Notes: a model not told the origin generated them from the letters alone. Numbered from the stretch's first letter, positions 36,862 through 48,701 are shown. The stretch is DNA of 64,000 nt from Achromobacter spanius (GCF_029637605.1 NZ_CP121261.1:4092001-4156000), one strand, 5' to 3'. Made by a program: numbers and translations.

Positions 36862-37732
36862 CGGAATCGACCTCCTGACGGTTGGACTCGGCGCGGGCCA
36901 CATCCACCTGCAGTACCAGGAAGTGGCGATAGCGTTCGGGGTGGGCCAGCGGTTCACACACGGCGCGGGCGAACCCGGAAGCGGTGTCGCGCTCGACCGA
37001 GGTCACTTTGGCCACGGGCAGGCCGGCGGGAAACAGGCCGCCGACGCCACTGGTGACGATAGTATCGCCTTCCTTGATGTCGGCATTGGCGGCAAGGTAA
37101 CGAACTTCCATCTTGCCGGGCGAATTGCCGCCGAAGGCAATCAAGCGCAGGCCGTTGCGCAGCAATTGCACGGGAATGGACACTTGTTCGTCGGTCACCA
37201 GGGCAGCTTCGGCCGTCATCGGCGTCACACGCACGATCTGGCCCACCACGCCGCCTTCGTCGATGACCGGCATGCCCGGCGCCAATCCGGCCTTGCTGCC
37301 CTTGTTGAACACCAGCCTTTGCGTGAACGCGTTGGCGGGTTCGTACATGACCTCGACCACCACGGCCGACTGGTCCACGGTATCGGTCACACCCAGCAGG
37401 CGGCGCAATTGGGCGTTTTCGGCGGCCAGTTGCGCGGCGTGCGACGCCACTTGGGCCAGCTCGATGCGCTGGCGCTGCAAGGCTTCGTTTTCACTGCGGA
37501 TGCGGTTGGCCGCGTTGACCCACTCATTGACCTGCTGGACCAGATCGCGCGGCGCCATGACGGCGCGCTGAAAGGGGTACAGCGCCACGGCAATCGTACG
37601 GCGCGCGGGTTCAAGCATGCGCCATTGCGAATCCATGATGATCAAAACCAAAGCAAGGACGACCAGAACGACCAGCCGCACCTCCGCAGGTGGGCCGCGC
37701 CTGAATAGGGGGGGGGTCCCTTGTCGTTGCAT
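36848..37732 (-). CDS. mreC: Rod-shape-determining protein MreC
   Basis: MreC is a bitopic periplasmic scaffold that links MreB filaments to PBP2. The 294-residue protein has one membrane helix (VRLVVLVVLALVLIIMDSQW), a coiled coil (about 65-112: NRIRSENEALQRQRIELAQ onward) and the beta-barrel pair with GLAPGMPVIDEGGVVGQIV and DTIVTSGVGGLFPAGLPVAK. It lies 84 bases after mreB; that gap contains a hairpin. Confidence 0.95.
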   Translation of the reverse strand: MQRQGTPPLFRRGPPAEVRLVVLVVLALVLIIMDSQWRMLEPARRTIAVALYPFQRAVMAPRDLVQQVNEWVNAANRIRSENEALQRQRIELAQVASHAAQLAAENAQLRRLLGVTDTVDQSAVVVEVMYEPANAFTQRLVFNKGSKAGLAPGMPVIDEGGVVGQIVRVTPMTAEAALVTDEQVSIPVQLLRNGLRLIAFGGNSPGKMEVRYLAANADIKEGDTIVTSGVGGLFPAGLPVAKVTSVERDTASGFARAVCEPLAHPERYRHFLVLQVDVARAESNRQEVDSGGSD

Positions 37733-37774
37733 GAATCTCAGCCCGGACGCCCGCGTCCGTAGCCCCCGCAGCGG

Positions 37775-37802
37775 CCGGAGCCGAAAAAAAGCGGGGCTCC
37801 GG
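37775..37802 (-). terminator. Hairpin in the mreB-mreC gap
   Basis: CCGGAGCC at 37775-37782 pairs with GGCTCCGG at 37795-37802, with a 12-base loop that on the minus strand holds seven T. The T run is in the loop, so it is not a classical terminator. It may act as a partial terminator or mRNA-stability stem that lowers mreC relative to mreB. Confidence 0.4.
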
Positions 37803-37816
37803 GCTGGCGGGCGGTA

Positions 37817-39087
<1,271 letters not shown>

Positions 39088-39396
39088 ATGGCGCTTAATG
39101 ACACAGATGTGGCCCGCATTGCCCGGCTGGCCAGGATCGAATTGACCCCCGACCAGCGCACCCTTGCGCAGGCCGAGCTTAACGGCATTCTCCACTTGAT
39201 AGAACGGCTTCAGTCCGTCGACACCCAAGGCGTCGAACCGCTGGCCCACCCCCTGTCCGCCCATGAGGACATTGTGCTGCGCCTGCGTGAAGACGCCGTG
39301 ACCGAGACCAGCTCGGAAACGCGCCGCGAAGCGCTGCTGGCCAATGCCCCCGACGCCCAGGAAGGCTTGTTCCTGGTTCCTAAAGTCCTGGACTAA
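39088..39396 (+). CDS. gatC: Asp/Glu-tRNA amidotransferase subunit C
   Basis: GatC is the small subunit that stabilises the GatAB amidotransferase, which makes Gln-tRNA(Gln) and Asn-tRNA(Asn) by transamidation. The 102-residue protein has the family's N-terminal VARIARLARIELTPDQ and the central LQSVDTQGVEPLAHPLS segment. It starts the gatC-gatA-gatB operon and is 3 bases ahead of gatA. Confidence 0.95.
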   Translation: MALNDTDVARIARLARIELTPDQRTLAQAELNGILHLIERLQSVDTQGVEPLAHPLSAHEDIVLRLREDAVTETSSETRREALLANAPDAQEGLFLVPKVLD

Positions 39397-39399
39397 GCC

Positions 39400-40926
39400 A
39401 TGACAAAACCCGCCTTGCATACCCAATTCGAGGGGATCGCCGCCTTGCGCGCGGCCCTCGCCCAACGCCAGGTCAGCGCCGTCGAACTGGCGCAAAGCGC
39501 CTTGGCGGCCGCCGATGCGGCCAGCGGCCTGAATTGCTTTTTACATATTGACGCTGAATTGACGCTGGCCCAGGCCCGCGCCGCCGACGCCGCCCTGGCC
39601 GACGGCTCGGCAGGCCCCTTGGCCGGCGTGCCCATCGCCCACAAAGACGCTTTCGTGACCCGCGGCTGGCGCACCACCGCCGGCAGCAAGATGCTGGACG
39701 GCTACGTCAGCCCGTTCGACGCCACCGTGGTCGAGCGCCTGGGTTCGGCTGGCGCCGTGTCCATCGGCAAGCTCAACTGCGACGAATTCGCCATGGGCTC
39801 CGGCAACGAGAATTCCGCCTACGGCGTCGTGAAGAATCCTTGGGACCACGCCGCCGTTCCGGGCGGGTCGTCGGGCGGCTCGGCCGCCGCGGTGGCCGCC
39901 CGCCTGGTGGCCGCGGCTACCGGCACCGACACCGGCGGCTCGGTCCGCCAACCCGCCGCGCTGTGCGGCGTCAGCGGCATCAAGCCCACTTACGGCACCG
40001 TGTCGCGCTATGGCATGGTGGCTTTCGGGTCCAGCCTGGACCAGGCCGGCCCCTTGGCGCAAAGCAGCCGCGACCTGCTTGAACTGCTGGACGTCATCAG
40101 CGGCTTTGACCCGCGCGACGCCACCAGCCTGGAGAAGTGCGACGCCGCCGTGAACGAACCCGGCCGCGTCCGCCGCGACTTCGACGCCGCGCAAGGAAAG
40201 TTCGACTCCGCCGGCAGCCAGCCCCTGAAGGGCCTGCGCATCGGCGTGCCGGAAGAATATTTCGGCGCCGGCCTGGCTGCCGATGTAGCCGCCGCGGTGG
40301 AAGCCGCGCTGGCACAGTTTGAAGCGCTGGGCGCCGTGCGCGTGCCGGTATCCCTGCCCCGCACGGAACTGGCCATCCCGGCTTATTACGTCATTGCCCC
40401 GGCGGAAGCGTCCAGCAACCTGGCCCGCTACGACGGCGTGCGCTACGGCCACCGCACCGAGCAGTACGGCGATTTGAACGAGATGATCAGCCGCTCGCGC
40501 GCCGAAGGCTTCGGCGACGAGGTCAAGCGCCGCATCCTGATCGGCACCTACGTGCTGTCCCACGGTTACTACGATGCCTATTATTTGCAGGCCCAACGCC
40601 TGCGCCGCCTGATCGCGCAAGATTTCCAACGCGCCTATGCCGGCCAGTGCGACGTGATCATGGGCCCGGTCACGCCCTCGGTTGCCAAGAACATCGGCGA
40701 CAACCGCGACGACCCAACCGCCGACTGGCTGGCCGACGTCTACACGCTGGGCGTGAGCCTGGCCGGTTTGCCGGCAATGTCGATCCCCTGCGGCTTTGGC
40801 GGCGACAACGGCAAGCGTCCGGTCGGCCTGCAAATCATTGGCAACTACTTCGATGAAGGCAGGCTCCTGGCCATCGCCGACCGTTACCAACAAGTGACGG
40901 ACTGGCACAAGCGGTCCCCGCTCTGA
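39400..40926 (+). CDS. gatA: Asp/Glu-tRNA amidotransferase subunit A
   Basis: GatA is the amidase that hydrolyses glutamine to supply ammonia to GatB. The 508-residue protein contains the amidase signature with the catalytic Lys in [19 protein letters not shown] (about residue 75), the cis-serine in [14 protein letters not shown] and the nucleophilic serine in [16 protein letters not shown]. Length is usual. A repeat-like stretch with hairpins (40944-41030) separates it from gatB. Confidence 0.97.
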   Translation: MTKPALHTQFEGIAALRAALAQRQVSAVELAQSALAAADAASGLNCFLHIDAELTLAQARAADAALADGSAGPLAGVPIAHKDAFVTRGWRTTAGSKMLDGYVSPFDATVVERLGSAGAVSIGKLNCDEFAMGSGNENSAYGVVKNPWDHAAVPGGSSGGSAAAVAARLVAAATGTDTGGSVRQPAALCGVSGIKPTYGTVSRYGMVAFGSSLDQAGPLAQSSRDLLELLDVISGFDPRDATSLEKCDAAVNEPGRVRRDFDAAQGKFDSAGSQPLKGLRIGVPEEYFGAGLAADVAAAVEAALAQFEALGAVRVPVSLPRTELAIPAYYVIAPAEASSNLARYDGVRYGHRTEQYGDLNEMISRSRAEGFGDEVKRRILIGTYVLSHGYYDAYYLQAQRLRRLIAQDFQRAYAGQCDVIMGPVTPSVAKNIGDNRDDPTADWLADVYTLGVSLAGLPAMSIPCGFGGDNGKRPVGLQIIGNYFDEGRLLAIADRYQQVTDWHKRSPL

Positions 40927-40943
40927 TGATGCCCCCACGCTCT

Positions 40944-41030
40944 CTTCGTTCGCTGCCCCCCGACGGGGCTGCCAACGCTTGGGGCGGCCCGGCGCCGCTG
41001 GCCCCGCAGCGGCACTACTGATTGGAACTA
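40944..41030. repeat. GC-rich hairpin element between gatA and gatB
   Basis: The 110-base gap contains CTGCCCCCCGACGGGGC, then AACGCTTGGGGCGGCCCGG and GCCGCTGGCCCCGCAGCGGC, several nested inverted repeats. It is of the intergenic GC-rich repeat type common in Burkholderiales. No reading frame is convincing. Confidence 0.5.
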
Positions 41031-41036
41031 CAGATA

Positions 41037-42494
41037 ATGAACTGGGAAATCGTCATCGGCCTGGAAACGCACACCCAGCTTTCCACCGACTCCAAGATTT
41101 TTTCGGGCAGCAGCACGCAATTCGGCGCGGCGCCCAATACGCATGCCAATGAAGTGGACCTGGCCTTGCCGGGCAGCCTGCCCGTCATGAACCGGGGCGC
41201 GGCTGAACGCGCCATCCGCTTTGGGCTGGCCGTGGGCGCGACCATCGCGCCGCGTTCGGTCTTTGCGCGCAAGAACTACTTCTACCCCGACCTGCCCAAG
41301 GGCTACCAGATCAGCCAGTACGAACTGCCCGTCGTGGTGGGTGGAACGCTGTCGTTCTTTGTCGGCGAAGAAGAAAAAACCGTCAACCTGACGCGCGCCC
41401 ACCTGGAAGAAGACGCAGGCAAGTCGCTGCACGACGACTTCACGCTGGCCAACGGCTCGCCCGCCAGCGGCATCGACCTGAACCGCGCCGGCACCCCGCT
41501 GCTGGAAATCGTGACCGAGCCCGAAATGCGCTCGGCCGCCGAAGCCGTGGCCTACGCCCGCGCGCTGCACAGCCTGGTCGTGTGGCTGGGCATTTGCGAC
41601 GGCAACATGCAGGAAGGCTCGTTCCGCTGCGACGCCAACGTGTCCGTGCGCCCGGTCGGCCAGAAAGAATTTGGCACCCGCACCGAAATCAAGAACGTCA
41701 ACTCGTTCCGCTTCCTGGAACGCGCCATCGTCTACGAAGCGCGCCGCCAGATCGAACTGATCGAAGACGGCGGCACGGTCGTGCAGGAAACCCGCCTGTA
41801 CGACGCCGACCGCGACGAAACCCGCAGCATGCGCAGCAAGGAAGACGCGCACGATTACCGCTACTTCCCCGACCCCGACCTGCCCACGCTGGTGATCTCC
41901 AGCGCCTGGGTCGATGAAGTGCGCGCCGCCATGCCCGAACTGCCGGCCGCGCAACGCGCCCGCTTCGAATCGGAATACGGCCTGCCCGCCTACGACGCCG
42001 CCCAACTCACGGTCAGCCGCGATCTGGCCGCGTACTTCCAGGCGGTGGCGAATGCGCTGCCGGCGGGCCAGGCCAAGCTGGCCGCGAACTGGGTCATGGG
42101 CGAAGTGGCTGCTGCCCTGAACAAGGACGAAAAGAGCATCGCTGATTCGCCTGTGCAGGCCCCCGCGCTGGCGGCCCTGATCGGCCGTATCATCGACGGC
42201 ACGATCTCCAACAAGATCGCCCGCGAAGTCTTCGGCGCCATGTGGGCCGGTGAAAACGGCGGCGACGCCGACGCCATCATCGACGCACGCGGCCTGAAGC
42301 AGATCAGCGACACGGGCGCCATCGGCGCCATGATCGACGACGTGCTGGCCGCCAACCCGGCCATCGTGGAAGAGTACCGGGCCGGCAAGCAAAAGGCGTT
42401 CAATTCGCTGGTGGGCCAGATCATGAAGGCCGCACGCGGCAAGGCCAACCCGCAGCAAGTGAACGACCTGCTCAAGGAAAAGCTGGGCGGCTGA
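41037..42494 (+). CDS. gatB: Asp/Glu-tRNA amidotransferase subunit B
   Basis: GatB activates the misacylated tRNA-bound Glu or Asp with ATP and transfers ammonia. The 485-residue protein starts [20 protein letters not shown], has [20 protein letters not shown], and ends with a YqeY-like tail domain ([20 protein letters not shown]). The ATG at 41037 matches family starts. A strong terminator follows, so the operon ends here. Confidence 0.97.
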   Translation: MNWEIVIGLETHTQLSTDSKIFSGSSTQFGAAPNTHANEVDLALPGSLPVMNRGAAERAIRFGLAVGATIAPRSVFARKNYFYPDLPKGYQISQYELPVVVGGTLSFFVGEEEKTVNLTRAHLEEDAGKSLHDDFTLANGSPASGIDLNRAGTPLLEIVTEPEMRSAAEAVAYARALHSLVVWLGICDGNMQEGSFRCDANVSVRPVGQKEFGTRTEIKNVNSFRFLERAIVYEARRQIELIEDGGTVVQETRLYDADRDETRSMRSKEDAHDYRYFPDPDLPTLVISSAWVDEVRAAMPELPAAQRARFESEYGLPAYDAAQLTVSRDLAAYFQAVANALPAGQAKLAANWVMGEVAAALNKDEKSIADSPVQAPALAALIGRIIDGTISNKIAREVFGAMWAGENGGDADAIIDARGLKQISDTGAIGAMIDDVLAANPAIVEEYRAGKQKAFNSLVGQIMKAARGKANPQQVNDLLKEKLGG

Positions 42495-42519
42495 TAGCCA
42501 AGACAGGGATCAGTCTGAC

Positions 42520-42556
42520 AAAAGGCCGCGGCACATTGCCGCGGCCTTTTCTTTTG
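42520..42556 (+). terminator. Rho-independent terminator after gatB
   Basis: AAAAGGCCGCGGCA pairs with TGCCGCGGCCTTTT around a very short loop, followed by CTTTT. It lies 25 bases after the gatB stop codon. Confidence 0.9.
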
Positions 42557-42557
42557 C

Positions 42558-42595
42558 CAAGAATGGGGATGGCCAATTCTTGATCGGAGATCCCC
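42558..42595. promoter_or_regulatory. Inverted repeats before the antitoxin-like gene
   Basis: CAAGAAT (42558-42564) and ATTCTTG (42576-42582) form one inverted repeat; GGGGAT (42565-42570) and ATCCCC (42590-42595) form an interleaved second one that ends at the start codon. This is the arrangement expected for an autoregulated antitoxin operator. Confidence 0.45.
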
Positions 42596-42596
42596 A

Positions 42597-42845
42597 ATGT
42601 CTGACTACATCGAAGTGCCGCAGGAAGCGGTTGCAAAACAGCTTGAGACGTTGATCGTGGCTGCGCAGAACGGTGCGCGCATCGTCATCGTGAAGGACGG
42701 CAAGGCACGGGCCTACATTCGCCCGGCGAATCCTGATATGACCGAAGACATGTACGACGCGATCCTCGCGTTGCGGGGCTTCGCCTTGAACCGAGGCATC
42801 TCGGACGAACAACTCCGCGCCTGGTTCACCGAGGACCAGCGATGA
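42597..42845 (+). CDS. Phd/YefM-like antitoxin, orphan
   Basis: An 82-residue protein resembling Phd/YefM-type antitoxins: an N-terminal DNA-binding-like region (YIEVPQEAVAKQLETLIVAA, then GARIVIVKDGKARAYIRPA) and a C-terminal helical tail (LRAWFTEDQR) that in such families wraps the toxin. Inverted repeats lie right before it. A second ATG overlaps its end (ATGA) but that frame stops after 12 codons (42842-42880), so no toxin is present. It may be a decayed toxin-antitoxin pair or a solitary regulator. Family assignment is moderate. Confidence 0.55.
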   Translation: MSDYIEVPQEAVAKQLETLIVAAQNGARIVIVKDGKARAYIRPANPDMTEDMYDAILALRGFALNRGISDEQLRAWFTEDQR

Positions 42846-42919
42846 AAACCGTCGCCGAGCCCGTGGCGCGCTATGGATGACCGGGCGCGCGGCAGCGGCC
42901 CGGCGCCCATCCAAACCGC

Positions 42920-43618
42920 TTACTTCACCCCGTACTTCGTCCGATACGCCTGCACCGCATCGCAGTTTTCCGCGAAAGACGCGTCGTCTTCCAGCAAGGC
43001 CATGATGTCTGACAGCGATGCAATCGCCACCACCGGAATGCCGTAGGTCTTGGCCACGTCCTGCACCGCCGAATGCGGGGACAGCGCGTCATCCGGGCCG
43101 GCGCGTTCCATGCGGTCCAGGGCGATCAGCACGGCGGCCGGTTCAGCGCCCGCGTTGCGGATGATTTCCACCGATTCGCGCACCGACGTACCCGCCGTGA
43201 TCACGTCGTCAATGATGACGACCTTGCCCTTGAGCGGCGCGCCGACCAGGGTGCCGCCTTCGCCGTGGTCCTTGGCTTCCTTGCGGTTGTAGGCAAACGG
43301 CACGTCGTTGCGGCCATCCATCGCCGGGTGGCCCGCCAGCGCCACCGCAGTGGCGGTGGCCAACGGAATGCCTTTGTACGCCGGGCCGAACAGCATGTCG
43401 AACTGCACGCCGGAATCCAGCAGCGCCTGGGCATAGAACTGCGCCAGCTTGCCGACCGCGCGGCCGCTGTTGAACAAGCCGGCATTGAAGAAGTAAGGGC
43501 TGATCCGACCCGATTTGACCTTGAAGCTGCCAAAGCGCAGCACGCCTTCATCAAGGGCGAAGCGGACGAATTCTTGAGGCGTGGCGGAAGATGGCGTGGC
43601 AGGAGTGGCGGCGGGCAT
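42920..43618 (-). CDS. pyrE: Orotate phosphoribosyltransferase
   Basis: PyrE makes OMP from orotate and PRPP in pyrimidine synthesis. The ATG at 43618 gives 232 residues; a TTG eight codons earlier is possible. Motifs: [54 protein letters not shown] (catalytic loop) and the PRPP motif [13 protein letters not shown]. The short N-terminal alanine- and proline-rich extension is not in E. coli PyrE. A GC-rich inverted repeat (GGGCGC/GCGCCC, 42883-42908) lies past its stop. Confidence 0.96.
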   Translation of the reverse strand: MPAATPATPSSATPQEFVRFALDEGVLRFGSFKVKSGRISPYFFNAGLFNSGRAVGKLAQFYAQALLDSGVQFDMLFGPAYKGIPLATATAVALAGHPAMDGRNDVPFAYNRKEAKDHGEGGTLVGAPLKGKVVIIDDVITAGTSVRESVEIIRNAGAEPAAVLIALDRMERAGPDDALSPHSAVQDVAKTYGIPVVAIASLSDIMALLEDDASFAENCDAVQAYRTKYGVK

Positions 43619-43749
43619 GCGAGTGGGTCCGGTGGATGGCAAACCCCCGCATTTTATCCGTTGTCGGGGCTATTCCCTGCCCCCGGCGCCGAGTCGGTTA
43701 AATTCCTGGCATTGTTCCGGCCCCAGGGCCGCTCTACAGGAGTTTCGCT

Positions 43750-44538
43750 TTGCTGCGCATCACGTCGATCAATCTCAACGGCATCCGCTCCGCCTTCCGC
43801 AAGGGCCTGCAACCTTGGATGGAAAAGCATGCGGCGGACGTACTTTGCCTTCAGGAAATCAAGATTGCCGAGTCGGACCTGACTGACGACCTGCGTCATC
43901 CGCCAGGCTATACCGGCCACTTTCACCACGCGGTGAAAAAGGGCTACAGCGGCGTGGGCATCTACCTGCGCGACGCCGCCGAGCGCGTGAACATTGGCCT
44001 GGGCTGCGATGAATTCGACCCCGAAGGCCGCATCATCCGCGCCGACTGGAAGAACCTGTCGGTGGTCAGCGCCTACCTGCCCTCGGGTTCCAGCGGCGAC
44101 GAGCGCCAGCAGGCCAAGTACCGGTTCCTGGACCGCTTCGGCCCCTGGATTGACGCCCTGATGCACGAGCACAAAACCACCGGCCGCGAATTCGTCATCT
44201 GCGGCGACTGGAACATCGCGCACAAGGAAATCGACCTGAAGAACTGGAAGGGCAACATGAAGAATTCGGGCTTCCTGCCCGAAGAGCGCGCCTGGCTGAC
44301 TGATGTGTTCGACAAGCGCGGCTTTGTCGACGTATTCCGCACCATTGATGACCGGCCTGACCAGTACACCTGGTGGAGCAACCGTGGCCAGGCCTGGGCC
44401 AAGAACGTGGGGTGGCGGATCGATTACCAGATCGCGACCCCCGGCATTGCCGCCCGCGCGCGCAACGTGGCCATCTACAAGGACGAGCGCTTTTCCGACC
44501 ACGCGCCGTTGACGATCGATTACGACACCACGCTTTGA
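43750..44538 (+). CDS. xth: Exodeoxyribonuclease III
   Basis: An AP endonuclease/3'-5' exonuclease of base excision repair. The start is TTG at 43750, supported by AGGAG about 8 bases before it and by the family start LRITSINLNGIRSAFRKGL. The 262-residue protein contains DVLCLQEIKI (catalytic Glu), FVICGDWNIAHKEIDLKN and RIDYQIATPGI and ends with SDHAPLTIDYD, where H and D are catalytic. It is divergent from pyrE. Confidence 0.94.
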   Translation: MLRITSINLNGIRSAFRKGLQPWMEKHAADVLCLQEIKIAESDLTDDLRHPPGYTGHFHHAVKKGYSGVGIYLRDAAERVNIGLGCDEFDPEGRIIRADWKNLSVVSAYLPSGSSGDERQQAKYRFLDRFGPWIDALMHEHKTTGREFVICGDWNIAHKEIDLKNWKGNMKNSGFLPEERAWLTDVFDKRGFVDVFRTIDDRPDQYTWWSNRGQAWAKNVGWRIDYQIATPGIAARARNVAIYKDERFSDHAPLTIDYDTTL

Positions 44539-45015
44539 CGGGGGTAGGCGGGCGCGTGCAGTGCGTCCGCCAACAGCGACCGGCCCAGGAGCCCTGGGCA
44601 TCGCGTTTCGATTAAAATTTATTAGGGACGCATTATTTATCCACGGGCCAATTGCCTGCCCGTGACTTGGCGGCAGCCCCCTGTATTTGCGGGCTCGACG
44701 GGACATTCGAGCAATCCATCTTCGCCCCTGTAAAACGGGGCCGCATTGCAAACGCCAGCAAAATCAACGCCCGCCTTGCAATTCCACCCTGCTTTTCTAC
44801 GCCAGGCTCATATCCCGCGCTAAATGCGACCCCATTTAATCGAAAGAAAATACGCTTTCTTTTCAACGCACTAAGGCGTCTTCCCACCTTTGCGCGGGGC
44901 AACAAATTTCCCCTACACTTGCGCACCATGACGGTGCTATTTATGCACCAGAATAATTAATATGCGCCCCACAATGGCGCAGAACGCACCCATTCGTAGC
45001 ATCCCCGAGGAAATC
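44539..45015 (+). promoter_or_regulatory. Upstream region of gdhA with an NtrC-like site
   Basis: These 477 bases hold no convincing gene and are clearly more AT-rich than their surroundings. At 44923-44937 is GCACC-ATGAC-GGTGC, which has the form of an NtrC binding site (GCACC, 5 bases, GGTGC). A further half-site GCACC follows at 44945-44949. The site centre is about 86 bases before the gdhA start, close to where the promoter should be. Confidence 0.5.
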
Positions 45016-46362
<1,347 letters not shown>

Positions 46363-46401
46363 TTTTGACGCTGGCCGCCACATAAAGCGTGGCGGCATAT
46401 A

Positions 46402-46436
46402 AAGAATGGCGGCCCATCAGGCCGCCATTCTTGTTA
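46402..46436. terminator. Terminator between gdhA and the copper chaperone gene
   Basis: AAGAATGGCGGCC pairs perfectly with GGCCGCCATTCTT around the loop CATCA. TGTTATT follows on the plus strand. It separates converging genes. Confidence 0.85.
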
Positions 46437-46458
46437 TTCCGTCGTCAATGACACGCGC

Positions 46459-46956
46459 TCAGTGCTTCATGGCGCCGTGATCGTGGTTCATGCTCATGCC
46501 GGGGTTGTGCGACGCCGGCATCACCTTGAATTGCACGGCGACTTCGCCGGCCTTTTCAAATTTCAGCGTAGCGGGCACGGTGGCGCCATCCTTGAACGGC
46601 GCGCGCAGTTTGATGAACATGACGTGATAGCCGCCCGGGCTGAGCTTGACCTCGGCATCGGCCGGCACCACGATGCCGCCTTCCACCTGGCGCATCTTGG
46701 ACACGCCGTTCTCGGTCAGCACGGAATGCAGTTCGACCCGTTCCGCGGCGTCAGACGACACCGACAGCAGGCGGTCTTCAGTCTTGGCGTCGTTATCGAT
46801 GTCCATATACCCCGCCCCGTTGGACTGGCCCGGCGCCGACGCGCGCACCCAGACATCGTCGATTTCGATCTGGCCAACCTTATAGTCCTTCGCCCACGCC
46901 GATCCGGCCGTACACAGGCCCAGGGCGGCGATGAATGCGAATTTGCGGATGTTCAT
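46459..46956 (-). CDS. Periplasmic copper chaperone PCu(A)C
   Basis: A 165-residue periplasmic protein of the PCu(A)C family that carries Cu(I), usually for cytochrome oxidase copper centres. A signal peptide (cleavage near AWAKD) is followed by the family motif: H, ten residues, M (HSVLTENGVSKM), then a gap to HVM (GGYHVMFIKL). The C-terminal tail is rich in His and Met (HNPGMSMNHDHGAMKH) and may bind extra copper. A consensus AGGAGG lies before the ATG. The LysR-type gene upstream ends only 20 bases away on the same strand. Confidence 0.93.
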   Translation of the reverse strand: MNIRKFAFIAALGLCTAGSAWAKDYKVGQIEIDDVWVRASAPGQSNGAGYMDIDNDAKTEDRLLSVSSDAAERVELHSVLTENGVSKMRQVEGGIVVPADAEVKLSPGGYHVMFIKLRAPFKDGATVPATLKFEKAGEVAVQFKVMPASHNPGMSMNHDHGAMKH

Positions 46957-46976
46957 GGGGGTGTCCTCCTAGTGGG

Positions 46977-47876
46977 TTAACGCCGCCGGACCAAGCTGCG
47001 GGCGGCCGACAGAACCGAATCGGTCAAGGCTTCCATCGCCTCGGAGTTTACCCGCCAATGCTGCCAGTACAGCGGCACATCTTCCCAGGCACGGCCGCGA
47101 AGCAGCATTAGATGACCCGCATCAAGATGCTCTTGCACCAACGGCAGCGGGTTCATGGTCCAACCCATGCCGCCCAGCGTGGCTTGCACGAAAGCCCGCG
47201 TGGACGGCACCCACCAGACAGGCGGCTGCCAGGGCGCCGGGTCCGAGATCTTGTGCGCAAAGCGTGCCTGCAACGCGTCCTTGCGGTTGAACACCAGGAC
47301 TGGCGCCTGCGCCAGCGTCTGCGCGTTGACGCCCTGGGCGAAATAGCGCTTGTGGAAATCGGGCGTGCAGGTGGCCACGTAGCGCATGCTGCCCAGCGAA
47401 TGGATCCGGCAGCCCTGGACGGGATCGGCCAGCGTGGTCACCGCACCCAGCACCGAGCCGTTGCGCAACAGCGCGGCGGTGTGGTCCTGGTCTTCGGACT
47501 GCATGTCCAAGGTGGCGCGTGTGCGGGTTGAAAACAGCAGCGCGGCTTCGACAAACCAGGTTTCCAGGCTGTCGTGGTTGACCGCGATGGGGATGCTGGC
47601 ATGCGGCACGTCGTCGTCGGACATGCCCAGCCGATTCAGGGCGTCGTGCTCCAGCAGCGCGGACTGCTCGGCCAGTTGTACCAGCACCTGACCGTCGGCC
47701 GTGGCGGCGGCGGGTACGGTGCGCTGGACCAGCAGGCGGCCCATGCGGTCTTCCAGCGCCTTGATGCGCTGCGACACCGCCGACGGCGTCACGCTCAAGG
47801 ACAGCGCAGCCCGCTCGAAACTGCCTTCACGCACCACCGCGGCCAATGCTCGCAGGTTGCCGTGGTCAATTTTCAT
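46977..47876 (-). CDS. lysG: LysG/ArgP-type LysR regulator
   Basis: A 299-residue LysR regulator of the ArgP/LysG branch, which senses basic amino acids and turns on a LysE/ArgO exporter. The HTH is FERAALSLSVTPSAVSQRIK and the motif RMGRLLVQR follows. The effector domain has DSLETWF and the family-specific ATLGGMGWTMNPLPLVQEHL. It is divergent from the lysE gene with a 179-base gap, the classical arrangement. Exact ligand (lysine, arginine, histidine) is not decided by sequence alone. Confidence 0.93.
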   Translation of the reverse strand: MKIDHGNLRALAAVVREGSFERAALSLSVTPSAVSQRIKALEDRMGRLLVQRTVPAAATADGQVLVQLAEQSALLEHDALNRLGMSDDDVPHASIPIAVNHDSLETWFVEAALLFSTRTRATLDMQSEDQDHTAALLRNGSVLGAVTTLADPVQGCRIHSLGSMRYVATCTPDFHKRYFAQGVNAQTLAQAPVLVFNRKDALQARFAHKISDPAPWQPPVWWVPSTRAFVQATLGGMGWTMNPLPLVQEHLDAGHLMLLRGRAWEDVPLYWQHWRVNSEAMEALTDSVLSAARSLVRRR

Positions 47877-48055
47877 GGATTAGTTCTACTTAATATAGTG
47901 AAGGAAAATTAGCTGTATTTCATTAATACGGCAAGGGAAAATACGCTATTGCCGAACTGCGCAATGCACCCGCGCGACACGCGCGGCGGCCGCCGCACAT
48001 TCAGCACCCACATCAAAGCGCCGCCACAGGCGTTGCAGTCACAGGTATTTGCATC
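47877..48055. promoter_or_regulatory. lysG-lysE divergent control region
   Basis: An AT-rich segment near lysG contains GTATT-TCATT-AATAC (47915-47929), an exact inverted repeat with 15-base span and the T-N11-A form of LysR boxes. TTAATATAG and AAAATACGC flank it. Operator function is inferred. Confidence 0.5.
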
Positions 48056-48682
48056 ATGTTCGCCACATCCCCCCTCTTTTTCACAGCCTGGGTCAGCGGA
48101 ACGGCCACCGGGCTGGGCCTGTTCGCGGTCGTGGGCGCGCAAAGCGCCTTTATCCTGCGCCAGGGCTTGATGCGCGCGCACCTGTTCAGCGTGGTCGCCA
48201 TCTGCGCGCTGATCGATGCCGTGTTCATCTTCGCCAGCGTGTCGGGGCTACAAGCCTTGACCACCTGGTTCCCCTGGCTGACCACCGCCGTGCTGTGGTT
48301 CGGCGTAGCATTTCTGTCCTGGTACGGGCTTCAATCCGCGCGCCGCGCTTTGTCGGCAACGGGCGGCCTGGCCGCCGCGCGGGACGTGGCGCCCTCGCGC
48401 CGTGCCGCGATGCTTGGCGCGCTGGGCTTCACGCTGCTGAACCCGCATTTCTGGCTGGACATGGTGGTGGTGGGTTCGCTTGCCCACGGGTTCGACGACG
48501 CCCGCATGGCGTTTGCCGCCGGCGCCTTCACCGCCAGCCTGTTGTGGCTGGCGGTGTTGGGCATCGGTTCACGCCTGTTCGCCCCATTCTTCTCCAGCGC
48601 CTTGGCATGGCGGGTGCTGGATGGCGTGATTGCCGTCGTCATGATCGGGCTGGCCATCAGCCTTGCGGTCAAGGGCGTATAA
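48056..48682 (+). CDS. lysE: LysE/ArgO family amino acid exporter
   Basis: A 208-residue inner-membrane exporter for basic amino acids with about five to six helices. It begins FATSPLFFTAWVSGTATGLG and has GAQSAFILRQGLMRAHLFSV, a family motif, and the central LGFTLLNPHFWLDMVVVG with the NPH motif. It stands divergent to its regulator lysG. It is followed by a strong hairpin. Confidence 0.94.
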   Translation: MFATSPLFFTAWVSGTATGLGLFAVVGAQSAFILRQGLMRAHLFSVVAICALIDAVFIFASVSGLQALTTWFPWLTTAVLWFGVAFLSWYGLQSARRALSATGGLAAARDVAPSRRAAMLGALGFTLLNPHFWLDMVVVGSLAHGFDDARMAFAAGAFTASLLWLAVLGIGSRLFAPFFSSALAWRVLDGVIAVVMIGLAISLAVKGV

Positions 48683-48701
48683 AAAAGGCACCGACCAAGG
48701 A

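Noticed and set aside
41028..42458. 476-codon minus-strand frame opposite gatB
   Set aside because: gatB is complete and conserved; the opposing frame shows only complement composition.
42842..42880. Twelve-codon frame starting in the antitoxin-like gene
   Set aside because: It is too short to be a toxin. It is noted as a possible remnant but not annotated as a gene.
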